Shown here: positions 1-7,725 of the stretch, piece by piece | How positions within the stretch are numbered: the stretch's first letter is position 1 | Layout: the number at the start of each line of letters is the position of its first letter | NCBI GenBank assembly: GCA_905210845.1 | Contig: CAJLYG010000128.1 | Coordinates: forward strand, 1-9,219 | DNA length: 9,219 bases | Source of the DNA: an uncultured Prevotella sp. | GTDB lineage: Bacteria > Bacteroidota > Bacteroidia > Bacteroidales > Bacteroidaceae | Reading direction: 5' to 3' | Notes under the pieces: generated by a model | Databases searched by the model: none | Told to the model about the DNA's origin: nothing | Seen by the model: only the letters and a program-made list of their open reading frames with translations | Program-made: the position numbers and the translations under genes

Positions 1-89
1 GGTTTAGCTTCCAGGGTACTACCGCTACAGGCGTGAACTCTTACGCTCCAGTCCGCACGATTATGGGCGGAATCCAGTTATCTTTCTAA
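1..89 (+). CDS. SusC-like TonB-dependent outer-membrane receptor, C-terminal fragment
   Basis: Only the last 28 codons and the TAA stop are present, read from base 3. The tail contains the pattern YAPVRTIMGGIQLSF, which matches the usual SusC/RagA ending (a Tyr-Pro/Ala..Arg-Thr turn, then a last beta strand ending in Phe). The terminal aromatic residue is the normal BAM-recognition signal of an outer-membrane barrel. In this family the barrel imports oligosaccharides or peptides with energy from TonB, with the SusD partner acting as a lid. The SusD gene begins 18 nt downstream, the standard order for the pair, and the two are probably co-transcribed. The identification rests on this short tail plus the SusD neighbour; plug, carboxypeptidase-like and TonB-box regions lie outside the window, so no substrate can be inferred. 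Confidence 0.85.
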   Translation, partial: FSFQGTTATGVNSYAPVRTIMGGIQLSF

Positions 90-107
90 TTTAATACGTA
101 TCGACTT

Positions 108-1811
108 ATGAAGAAGCATATTATTTCATTGATCATCGCAGCCTTAGGTGTGGTCACCTTGACAGGTTGCATAGAGGAATATACTCCACAGAATGGAGCC
201 CCCTCTTTGGAACAGTTGACCAATGCGCCGGGTGCCTTTGACAATTTGGTGGCAAACCTCACCGATAATATTACGGGGAAGCGCTCCTATAGACCAGGTT
301 CCAACTGGGTATATGATTACGGTTATCCGTCGATGTTCCTCACCCGTGACGTAGAGGGGCAGGATATCATTCCCGCTGGTTCCAATAACTGGTATAGTAC
401 ATGGTATCAGGAAGTGCGCTATCTCTCTTCTGGCTATGCTGTGTCTCAGTTGCCATATACCTATTACTATGGCTGGATCAACGATTGCAATGTCGTCTTG
501 CGCAGTGGAGGCGCTACTAATTACGCTGAGCCCGATGCTGCGCACAAGCATGGGGTGGGCATTGCCTATGCCATGCGGGCGATGTTCTACCTCGATCTCT
601 GCCGGATGTATGCAGCCAAACCTTATTCCGAGGACCATAATGCCTTAACGACCATCAAGGCGGATGAGACCCGGACGGTGGAGGAAGCCAGCAATCAGCA
701 ACGGATGACATGGGAAGAGGCGTTCACGTTCATCCTCCAGGACTTGGATGCTGCCGAGAAATGCCTTTCCGATTACCATCGCTCGGATAAGTACACGCCC
801 GATGTAAGCGTTGTCTATGGACTGAAAGCCCGCCTCTACTTAGAGAAACAGGACTGGGCAAATGCGGAGAAGTACGCCAAGCTCGCCCAAGAGGGTTACA
901 CGATCATGACGCAGGAGGAGTTCCTGAGTCATCGGGACGGCTTCAATACGCCCAATGGCTCTTGGATGTTCGCTACAAGGTTCAAGGATACGGATCCCAA
1001 TATCGTTTCCAATGATGGCGATGATTCCTGGGGATCCGTGATGATCATGGAGAATGGATTTGGTGGAGGCTATGCCCAGAACTATGGTGGCGTGAACGTC
1101 ATCGACAAGCATCTTTACACAACCATACCCGCTACTGACTTCAGAAAGAAATGTTGGGTCGACTTCAAGTTGGACGGAGAGAGCAAGGAACAAGCCATCA
1201 AGGACTTGATGGAATATGCCTATATCCCGACGGCGACGCATGCGGATTCCGTGGAGCGTGCCACGCGTATCTATGACGGTGGCGTGCTGAACGCTTCTTA
1301 TGGATTAGGTGGACTGTGCCTGAAGTTCCGCAACCTGGCAGGCAAGACGGAAACAAAGTACGAGGCATGGTGCGTGTCCGTGCCCTTGATGCGGGTAGAG
1401 GAAATGAAATTGATCGAGGCAGAGGCTGCTGGCATGCAGGACTTAGCCCGAGGGACGGCTTTGCTCACTGCTTTTGCAAAGACCCGTGATCCGGAGTTTG
1501 TCTATGGGCAGCATCAGGATGCCTATTATAATACATCAACATCAGAGTTCCAGAACGAGGTGTGGTGGCAACGCCGCGTGGAACTCTGGGGGGAGGGCTT
1601 TGCTACCTATGATATCAAGCGCCTGAACAAGGGGATTATCCGCAGCTATCCAGGTACCAATCATTTGGAAAATGCTCGTTGGAATACGGACAAACTCCCG
1701 AATTGGATGGTCTGGACATTCCCGTTCACGGAGACGAATAACAATGGTGGCATGACGCTGAACCCTGATCCGCAGCAGCCTGCGGGCGATTCTCCTGAAT
1801 TTGTTTGGTAG
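108..1811 (+). CDS. SusD/RagB-family outer-membrane glycan-binding lipoprotein
   Basis: This is a complete 567-residue protein, typical in size for the family. It starts with a lipoprotein signal peptide: Lys-Lys, a hydrophobic stretch, then lipobox LTGC with the lipidated Cys at residue 21. The acidic IEEY that follows fits Bacteroidetes surface-export signals. Family landmarks in order are: N-terminal SusD-like region about 35-220, including the helix AYAMRAMFYLDLCRMYA (153-169); a TPR-like helix pair VYGLKARLYLEKQDWANAEKY (236-256); the C-terminal RagB/SusD region about 280-550 with RVEEMKLIEAEA (429-440) and QRRVELWGEGFATYDIKR (488-505); and the terminal NPDPQQ (552-557). SusD proteins cap the SusC barrel at the cell surface and capture oligosaccharides, less often peptides. 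The ligand cannot be read from sequence. The start is fixed by the signal peptide; upstream is AT-rich with no Shine-Dalgarno, which is normal in this phylum. Confidence 0.95.
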   Translation: MKKHIISLIIAALGVVTLTGCIEEYTPQNGAPSLEQLTNAPGAFDNLVANLTDNITGKRSYRPGSNWVYDYGYPSMFLTRDVEGQDIIPAGSNNWYSTWYQEVRYLSSGYAVSQLPYTYYYGWINDCNVVLRSGGATNYAEPDAAHKHGVGIAYAMRAMFYLDLCRMYAAKPYSEDHNALTTIKADETRTVEEASNQQRMTWEEAFTFILQDLDAAEKCLSDYHRSDKYTPDVSVVYGLKARLYLEKQDWANAEKYAKLAQEGYTIMTQEEFLSHRDGFNTPNGSWMFATRFKDTDPNIVSNDGDDSWGSVMIMENGFGGGYAQNYGGVNVIDKHLYTTIPATDFRKKCWVDFKLDGESKEQAIKDLMEYAYIPTATHADSVERATRIYDGGVLNASYGLGGLCLKFRNLAGKTETKYEAWCVSVPLMRVEEMKLIEAEAAGMQDLARGTALLTAFAKTRDPEFVYGQHQDAYYNTSTSEFQNEVWWQRRVELWGEGFATYDIKRLNKGIIRSYPGTNHLENARWNTDKLPNWMVWTFPFTETNNNGGMTLNPDPQQPAGDSPEFVW

Positions 1812-1853
1812 TTTTTTAATAGCTATTATTAGTTTTGTGATATTCATTATATA

Positions 1854-1895
1854 ACTCGGGGGTGGCCTGTGAAGGTCGCCCCCGAGTGCTTTGTT
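1854..1895. terminator. Strong hairpin between convergent genes, probable bidirectional terminator
   Basis: Arms at 1854-1867 (ACTCGGGGGTGGCC) and 1874-1887 (GGTCGCCCCCGAGT) pair over 14 positions with two G-T wobbles and no mismatches, around the 6-nt loop TGTGAA. The core is a run of five G opposite five C. It starts 43 nt after the susD-like stop. The plus-strand side is followed by a modest T-rich stretch (GCTTTGTTA). The minus-strand side runs into an AT-rich stretch (TTATATAATG). This placement suits ending both the susCD transcript and the opposing GH3/S41 transcript. The hairpin is seen directly; termination in both directions is inferred. Confidence 0.8.
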
Positions 1896-1902
1896 ATGCT
1901 GG

Positions 1903-1947
1903 GCATCCTGTCCCATCACCTTAAAAGCCGCTGATGAGGAGGGATGC
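1903..1947. other. Weak imperfect stem-loop beyond the S41 gene
   Basis: GCATCCTGTCCCATCA (1903-1918) and TGATGAGGAGGGATGC (1932-1947) pair at 12 of 16 positions as Watson-Crick pairs plus two G-T wobbles, with two mismatches, around a 13-nt loop. It lies 17-61 nt past the stop of the minus-strand peptidase gene, so it could protect that mRNA's 3' end or assist the stronger hairpin beyond it. There is no T tract on either side. It may be chance pairing. Confidence 0.25.
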
Positions 1948-1963
1948 TGGATGTGCGGATGTG

Positions 1964-4900
1964 TTATTTCATCATTTCCTTGACGGCAGCTTCCAATTGC
2001 CTGTCGTTGCCATTCAGGTAGTCTTCAGGCGTATTGTAAACGACAATATCCGGGTTCAACTGCTTGTTTTCTCCGAATTGACCGTCCATGCCCTGGCATC
2101 CCACCTGTGGTATGCCAAAGATCATATTGCGGTCGATGAGGGTCTCCCACCATACTGCTGTCATGGTCCCAGCCACTGGCGCACCAATCAGCTTGCCGAT
2201 TCCCAAGGTTTTGTAAACCCAAGGGAACCCATGCCCGTTGCTGTAGTCATCTTCACAGATCAGCACACAAGAAGGTTTCACCCATTTGTTAAACGGGTCG
2301 CGCCCAATATATTTCCCGTGTGGGATGAACTTCTGGTATTCCTTACCGCTGAGCAGGGTGCAGAGGTCGTCGTGCAGCCATCCGCCACCATTATGTCGTT
2401 CGTCAACGATCACGGCATCTTTCTGCCTGTTCTCCTCATTGAGCAGTTCACTATAGACCGTATGGAAGCTCTCTGCATCCATTGCCTTCACGTGGACATA
2501 GCCGATACGACCGTTGGACAGTTTCTTGACAAGCTCTTTATTATGGTCTACCCATCGTTTGTACAGCAGTTCGTTCTGGGCATAAAGGCTGATTGCCTTG
2601 ATGGTCACGTCAAAATGCTTCTTGGTCTGAGGATTGAAGATCGAGAGTCGGACCGGTTTTCCGGCCTTTCCATCGAGCATATAGTTGTAATCCGCATCCT
2701 TAACGATCTCCTGCCCATCGATTTTCTCGATGATACACCCAGCAGTGACGCCGGTTTCCTTTTGGGTCAAAGGACTCCGTTTGATGACCTCTTCGATCTT
2801 CAGTCCATTGCCTTCATAGTCGTTGTCCAAGAATACGCCCAGATAGGCAGTCTGCAATTTCGCCCCATTGGGATAATAACGGGCACCTGTATGTGAGGCA
2901 TTCAGTTCGCCTAACATCTCGCTCAGCATGTCGCGGAAGTCGTAGTTGTTGTTGATGAAGGGCAGGAACTTCTCATACGTCTTGCGATAGCCTTCCCAGT
3001 CGACACCGTGCAGCTTAGGGTCGTAGAATTTATCCTTTACCTGCTGCCAGATATGATCGAACATATATTGCCGCTCCTGGTAAGGCTTGTAGTTGAAGCG
3101 AGCCTCGAAATCTATATTCTTGGAACTGTTCTTGGTCAGGTCGATATCCTTGATATTCCCCCCAGAGACCATGAATAAGTTTTTGAAGTCCTTGTCAGCA
3201 TGCAGTTCCCCGGCACCTGCGTTCTTCAATACGATCTCAGTCTTGTTCTCTTTTAAGTCATGTTTCCACAGGTCATATCCTCCTTCGAAGGAAGCTTGAT
3301 AATATAAGGTGTCCCCAGAAGGGCTCAGGGCAGCGTCTCCCATGTGTGAGGAGTTGACGGTAACCCGGATGACGCGGTCGCGGCAGTTATCCAAGTCGAA
3401 GGTCAACGGTTTCATTGCCGGTTCCTTCTTGGCAGCTTTCTTCCCGCCTTTCTTTCCTTTTTTGCCCTTTTCATCGCTCTTTTCCTCGTTTTGCTTCTTC
3501 TCTTTCTCGGCTGCGTCAGCAAGTTCCCTTTCCTCCTTACTCATGCGGAACCGCTCATAGGCATCAAGGTCGAAGAACATGATATACGCATCGTCTTCCG
3601 ATCCCCAACTGCCATGGCTGCGGTATCCGGCGCGATCGCTTTGGAAGAGCATGGCCTTTCCGTTGAGCACCCATTTTGCATTGCTGTCGTTATAGCCACT
3701 TTGGGTGAGGTTATGAATCTCCCCGTTCCCTGATGCATTCACGAGAGCGATGTCCTGGTTGTTCCATCCCCCATGTCCCATGTAGGTAGAAAGCAACCAT
3801 CTACTGTCCGGACTCCAGCAGAAATCCACGTCTCCATCGCTGTATGAATAGATGTATTGTCCGTCCATCAGCGTCCTGACAGCCTTACTCTTCACGTCGA
3901 TTGCCTTGATCGTCCCACGGTCTTCCAAATAGGCGATGGTCTTTCCGTCTGGGCTCCATTTCGGGAGGAAGGACGTCTTGTCCGATTTTACTACTTGTTC
4001 CTCGACCAGATCGGTAGCGTAAGTGAAGTTCTTCTCGTTGCTATTCTTCGGTTTAGAGATGTAGATCTGCCACAAACCGTTGCGCTCGGATGCGTAAGCG
4101 AGTTGCGTGCCGTCGGGAGAGAACTCCACATTACGTTCCTGTTCCGGTGTGTCTGTAATCTGTTTCGTGGTCTTGTAGTCTTTGGAGGTAACATAGACGT
4201 CCCCATGTAAGATAAAGGCGATCTCCTTTCCAGTGGGAGAAACTGCAATCTCCGTAGCGCCCGAGGTGCGGATTTGCCGGTCGAGATCAATGTCATTGCG
4301 GTCGGCTGTGACACGAACGGTCACCTTCTGAGGCTGCTGCCCTTCCCTGAGCGTGTAGATCTCGCCGTCATAGCCGAAGCAGAGCGTGCCGTCGGCGGAA
4401 GCAGAGAGGAACCGAACAGGGTTCTTTTGAAAGTGGGTGAGCTGTTTTTTGCCGGTTCCATCGATGTTCCTATGATAGACATTCAGGGTCCCATCCTCCT
4501 CGCTCAGATAATAAAACGAGCGTCCGTCAGATGCCCAAACAGGGTTGCGGTCTTCTCCGGTGAAATCGGTTATTTTCGTGAATTTTCCCTTTTGGTCAAG
4601 CCAAATGTCGCGGGTGATGGGAGATGTGTGATGCTTGCGGAATTCATCCTCATATCCTTTTTTATCGTGATAAAGGATATTCCCGTCCTTGTTGATGGAT
4701 AGGTCCTCCATGGTAATGGCGGAGAAAAGCTTAGGACGTGTGGCGTTGGTCCCAACCTCATAGATCTGCGGGAAGGACGAACTGGCAAAGATAATCGACT
4801 TTGCCGTGGGCATCACGGAGGACTTGGAGAGCACATGGTCATTGTCTTTGAAGGTCAGGGGAATTTCGTCCGCACTGTTTGTGGTCAGTCTTTTGGGCGC

Positions 4901-5191
4901 CCCACCTTCCCGGCTCATCAGGTAGACATCCAAGCTGCCTTCCCGACTGGATGCAAATGCAATGTGCTGACCGTCCGGACTCCATACCGGATAAGCGTCA
5001 TAAGCGGCATTGGAGGTCAGCTGATGTGCCTCGCCGCCCGTAGAAGGAACCGTGTAAATGTCCCCCTGGTAAGAGAATGCGATGGTTTTTCCATCTGGAG
5101 AGATGGCACAGAACCGCATCCACAGTGGCGAGGTCTGTGCCATGGCAGTTATGGAGAACGCCATGGCTGCCATTGTGAGAAGTTTTTTCAT
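1964..5191 (-). CDS. Exported tricorn-type serine peptidase (S41B), beta-propeller plus PDZ
   Basis: This is a complete 1075-residue protein with a Sec signal peptide, cleavage likely after AMA (residue 18), so it is predicted periplasmic. Residues about 25-545 carry TolB/WD40-like propeller repeats (SPDG or close variants at 31, 71, 220, 318, 358, 413 and 460). A Lys/Glu-rich low-complexity insert spans about 551-592, with more propeller strand to about 690 (SPSG at 623). A C1 helical domain (about 707-770), a PDZ domain (about 780-865) and the C-terminal S41 domain (about 890-1075) follow. The catalytic set lines up with archaeal tricorn protease: Ser766-His767 (tricorn 745/746), nucleophile Ser984 in YSNGHGF (965) and Glu1041 in FGENKQLNPD (1023), with near-constant offsets of +18 to +21; tricorn numbering is from memory. 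NGGG at 934-937 matches the oxyanion region. It is therefore probably an active endopeptidase or oligopeptidase. It begins 3 nt after the GH3 stop and is probably translationally linked to it. The physiological substrate is unknown. Confidence 0.93.
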   Translation of the reverse strand: MKKLLTMAAMAFSITAMAQTSPLWMRFCAISPDGKTIAFSYQGDIYTVPSTGGEAHQLTSNAAYDAYPVWSPDGQHIAFASSREGSLDVYLMSREGGAPKRLTTNSADEIPLTFKDNDHVLSKSSVMPTAKSIIFASSSFPQIYEVGTNATRPKLFSAITMEDLSINKDGNILYHDKKGYEDEFRKHHTSPITRDIWLDQKGKFTKITDFTGEDRNPVWASDGRSFYYLSEEDGTLNVYHRNIDGTGKKQLTHFQKNPVRFLSASADGTLCFGYDGEIYTLREGQQPQKVTVRVTADRNDIDLDRQIRTSGATEIAVSPTGKEIAFILHGDVYVTSKDYKTTKQITDTPEQERNVEFSPDGTQLAYASERNGLWQIYISKPKNSNEKNFTYATDLVEEQVVKSDKTSFLPKWSPDGKTIAYLEDRGTIKAIDVKSKAVRTLMDGQYIYSYSDGDVDFCWSPDSRWLLSTYMGHGGWNNQDIALVNASGNGEIHNLTQSGYNDSNAKWVLNGKAMLFQSDRAGYRSHGSWGSEDDAYIMFFDLDAYERFRMSKEERELADAAEKEKKQNEEKSDEKGKKGKKGGKKAAKKEPAMKPLTFDLDNCRDRVIRVTVNSSHMGDAALSPSGDTLYYQASFEGGYDLWKHDLKENKTEIVLKNAGAGELHADKDFKNLFMVSGGNIKDIDLTKNSSKNIDFEARFNYKPYQERQYMFDHIWQQVKDKFYDPKLHGVDWEGYRKTYEKFLPFINNNYDFRDMLSEMLGELNASHTGARYYPNGAKLQTAYLGVFLDNDYEGNGLKIEEVIKRSPLTQKETGVTAGCIIEKIDGQEIVKDADYNYMLDGKAGKPVRLSIFNPQTKKHFDVTIKAISLYAQNELLYKRWVDHNKELVKKLSNGRIGYVHVKAMDAESFHTVYSELLNEENRQKDAVIVDERHNGGGWLHDDLCTLLSGKEYQKFIPHGKYIGRDPFNKWVKPSCVLICEDDYSNGHGFPWVYKTLGIGKLIGAPVAGTMTAVWWETLIDRNMIFGIPQVGCQGMDGQFGENKQLNPDIVVYNTPEDYLNGNDRQLEAAVKEMMK

Positions 5192-5194
5192 AAA

Positions 5195-7543
5195 TTATTG
5201 ATGTAAAAGATTGAATTTTTCTTTGGGTGCCATGACGTTGTTCACAGCTTCGACGGATCCTTTCACCTTCACGGTCGCGGTGCCACGGATATCCTCAGCA
5301 CTGGCTCCCACCTTCACGGTATAAGTGCCTGGGTCGACAACCCATGCACTTTGGGATTCATCGAATGATGCCAGGTCGGTTCTTGCAAACGACATCTTCA
5401 GCGTCTCGCTCTCTCCTGGCTTCAGGTTCCTTGTCTTTCCAAAGGCTTTTAGCTCCTTGGCGGGTTTCTCGATCTTCCCTTTTGGGGCAGAGACATATAC
5501 TTCTGCTACTTCCTTTCCCGCGATGCTACCGGTGTTCTTGATGCTGACGCTTACCTCAATCCTGTCTTCGTTTTGCTTGACGGTTGGTTTCGCGTATTGG
5601 AATGTAGTATAGCTCAATCCGTACCCGAATGGATATGCCACCTTCTGATGGAAGGTATCGAAGTAGCGGTAGCCCACATAGATGTCCTCCTCATGGTTGT
5701 TGTAGTCATAGCCTGGGATCTTGGACCCATTGCTTAACATATTGGTAAAGGTATAGCTGTCATAGTCCTTGGCAAAGTTCTTCGTGGAAGGCACGTCAGT
5801 GGCAGCAATCGGCCATGTCATGGTCAGTTTCCCAGAAGGGTTCGCTTTCCCAGTGAGCACATCGGCTACGGCATTGCCGCCTTCCTCCCCAGGTTGCCAA
5901 GCCACGAGGATGGCATCCGCATAGTCGCGCCAGCTCGCTGTTTCCATGACAGACCCAGAGTTGAGGATCACGATCACCTTCTTCCCGGCAGCATGGAAGG
6001 CATTAGATACCCGCAGGATCATCTTTGTCTCAGCGTCGGTGAGGTTGAACTCCCCTTCTATCTGTCGGTCCATGCCCTCTCCGGCCTGTCTGCCGATCGT
6101 GATGATAGCGGCATCGGCTAAGGGCAGCTCGTGCTGGATGCATCGCTCTGTAATCTCGATTTCATCGAGTTTCGGTTGTCCTTGGTCCAAGAACCACATC
6201 ATGGGGTTCTTGTCTGCCTTTAACTTGGCAGTTGCATATTTCACATACGCTTGGTAAATCTCCGTGAGTTGTGGCGTAGTGCCAACCCCGACATTTCTCA
6301 GTCCTGTTACCATGTCGACGATATAGGGGACGTTTACGCAGCCAGATCCCAAGCCTCCGCTCATGAAGTCGTATGAGCTGACCCCGAATAAGGCTACAGT
6401 TTTTAGGTTGTGGATGGGCAACGTGTGGTCGCCGTTCTTCAGTAAGACCATTCCTTCCGTGCTGCTTTGCCGCGTGATGGCAGCATGCGCTTTCAAATCT
6501 GGCTTGTTACTGAACGCATATCCCTTGAAATGTGGGGTCTTCACGATATATTCCAACATGTTCCTTACGCAGCGGTCGACGTCCTTGATATCCAGTTTGC
6601 CGTCTTGCACCGCCTCGATGATGTCCTTTACTTGTGCGGGGTATCCTGGCATGAGCAAGTCGTTCTGTGCTTGGATCTCCGTAAATGTCGGGAGATCGTT
6701 GCGTTTCCCGATCCAATCAGTCATCACGATCCCCTTGAATCCCCATTCCTTACGGAGGATATCGGTAAGCATCTCCTTGTTGTTTTGGGAGTACACCCCA
6801 TTGATCTTATTGTAAGAAGACATCACCGTCCACGGATGTGCGTTCTTCACGGCGATCTCAAACCCCTTCAAGTATAGTTCCCGTAGTGCCCGTTGGCTTA
6901 TCCTCTCGTCCAGTCCGGTGCGGTTCGTCTCCTGGGAGTTGCCGGCGAAGTGCTTGGCACTCACCCCTACGCCCTGGCTTTGGATGCCGTTGATCATGGC
7001 GGCACCGATCCAACCTGTTACGACAGGGTCCTCACTGTAATATTCGAAGTTACGTCCGCATAAAGGATTGCGGTGAAGGTTCATGCCAGGGCCTAAGATT
7101 ACGTCACATCCATATTCCAATGCCTCATTGCCCATTGCCTTGCCCACCTCTTTCACCAGTTCCGTGTTCCATGTAGATGCCAGGCAAGTGCCAATGGGGA
7201 ACCCTGTGGCATAGAAGGTCGCAGATGTGCCTTCACGGGTCGGGTCGATATGAACGCCAGCCGGTCCATCGGTAAGAACGGTCGCAGGGATTCCCAGCCG
7301 AGGGATTGCCACTGTCGTTCCAGCGGCACCGGCGACTAATTTCTTCTGGTGACCCATCATGGAACCGCTGCCAACGAATCCATCGTTACCACCTCCCGCC
7401 AAGAGCTGAGCCTTCTCTTCCAGCGTCATGGCTTTGATTACCTCCTCAATGTTGTTGGCATTCAGCTTCGGTGAAGGCTGGGCTGAAGCCGTTGCAGAAA
7501 TCATCATTGCTACCATAATAAGTAACTGCTTTCCTTTCCTCAT
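5195..7543 (-). CDS. Exported glycoside hydrolase family 3, beta-glucosidase type
   Basis: This is a complete 782-residue protein with a Sec signal peptide, cleavage likely after ASA (residue 21). The order is a (beta/alpha)8 barrel about 30-335, an alpha/beta sandwich about 355-580, and a fibronectin-III-like domain about 660-760. Active-site residues match Thermotoga neapolitana Bgl3B as I recall its structure, with a constant +34 offset: Asp92 in TDGPAG, Arg164, Lys197-His198 in AKHFAGN, Arg208, Tyr244, and nucleophile Asp276 in VMTDW. Ser400 (GSG) and the acid/base Glu489 in AGEGMDR follow at about +30. The enzyme should remove terminal beta-linked sugars, most likely glucose, from oligosaccharides in the periplasm by a retaining mechanism. 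GH3 also includes xylosidases and other activities, so specificity is inferred. It is first in a two-gene unit with the tricorn-like peptidase and has its own predicted promoter. The start is fixed by the signal peptide; TAA and AT-rich sequence lie just upstream. Confidence 0.95.
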   Translation of the reverse strand: MRKGKQLLIMVAMMISATASAQPSPKLNANNIEEVIKAMTLEEKAQLLAGGGNDGFVGSGSMMGHQKKLVAGAAGTTVAIPRLGIPATVLTDGPAGVHIDPTREGTSATFYATGFPIGTCLASTWNTELVKEVGKAMGNEALEYGCDVILGPGMNLHRNPLCGRNFEYYSEDPVVTGWIGAAMINGIQSQGVGVSAKHFAGNSQETNRTGLDERISQRALRELYLKGFEIAVKNAHPWTVMSSYNKINGVYSQNNKEMLTDILRKEWGFKGIVMTDWIGKRNDLPTFTEIQAQNDLLMPGYPAQVKDIIEAVQDGKLDIKDVDRCVRNMLEYIVKTPHFKGYAFSNKPDLKAHAAITRQSSTEGMVLLKNGDHTLPIHNLKTVALFGVSSYDFMSGGLGSGCVNVPYIVDMVTGLRNVGVGTTPQLTEIYQAYVKYATAKLKADKNPMMWFLDQGQPKLDEIEITERCIQHELPLADAAIITIGRQAGEGMDRQIEGEFNLTDAETKMILRVSNAFHAAGKKVIVILNSGSVMETASWRDYADAILVAWQPGEEGGNAVADVLTGKANPSGKLTMTWPIAATDVPSTKNFAKDYDSYTFTNMLSNGSKIPGYDYNNHEEDIYVGYRYFDTFHQKVAYPFGYGLSYTTFQYAKPTVKQNEDRIEVSVSIKNTGSIAGKEVAEVYVSAPKGKIEKPAKELKAFGKTRNLKPGESETLKMSFARTDLASFDESQSAWVVDPGTYTVKVGASAEDIRGTATVKVKGSVEAVNNVMAPKEKFNLLHQ

Positions 7544-7635
7544 ATTTTTTTTGGTTATTATATTCTGGCTATCTGGTTCATGGTAGATCGAATCTTAATC
7601 TAATGTCATTATCCTCCATTGGAATATGTACGTTG

Positions 7636-7666
7636 CAAAAGTAGTGATTTATCTTGGAAAACGAAA
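7636..7666 (-). promoter_or_regulatory. Predicted Bacteroidetes-type promoter for the GH3/S41 unit
   Basis: On the minus strand the -7 element TACTTTTG (7643 down to 7636) matches TAnnTTTG exactly. Exactly 19 nt upstream is TTTC (7666-7663), a three-of-four match to the -33 TTTG. Transcription would start near 7629, giving an untranslated leader of about 85 nt before the GH3 ATG at 7543. That leader is AT-rich, with a small imperfect direct repeat (AATCTTAATCTAATG on the plus strand); I see no convincing operator or riboswitch in it. Confidence 0.5.
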
Positions 7667-7694
7667 GGATTTAATAGCTTTTATCTCTTTTCTT

Positions 7695-7725
7695 TTTGGG
7701 GATTACCTAAATTGTCGTACCTTTG
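7695..7725 (+). promoter_or_regulatory. Predicted Bacteroidetes-type promoter for gpmI
   Basis: TTTG at 7695-7698 (-33) and TACCTTTG at 7718-7725 (-7, exact TAnnTTTG) are separated by 19 nt, the standard primary-sigma architecture of Bacteroidetes. Transcription would begin near 7732, leaving a leader of about 40 nt before the ATG at 7773. The leader is AT-rich without a Shine-Dalgarno. An inverted repeat straddles the -7 box and is listed separately. Confidence 0.7.

Noticed and set aside
1942..1961. Three GGATG copies spaced 7-8 nt apart
   Set aside because: The units are only 5 bp with differing spacers. This is too short to call a repeat array or binding-site cluster, and there is no matching promoter.
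1934..2896. A 320-codon open frame on the plus strand
   Set aside because: It lies antisense to the catalytic and PDZ region of the tricorn homologue, where conserved catalytic residues prove the minus-strand frame. Its translation has no recognisable domain or signal peptide, and long antisense frames are common opposite genes of this codon use.
4835..5206. A 123-codon plus-strand open frame across the GH3/S41 junction
   Set aside because: It is antisense to the signal peptide and first propeller repeats of the peptidase and to the GH3 stop. No supporting features were seen.
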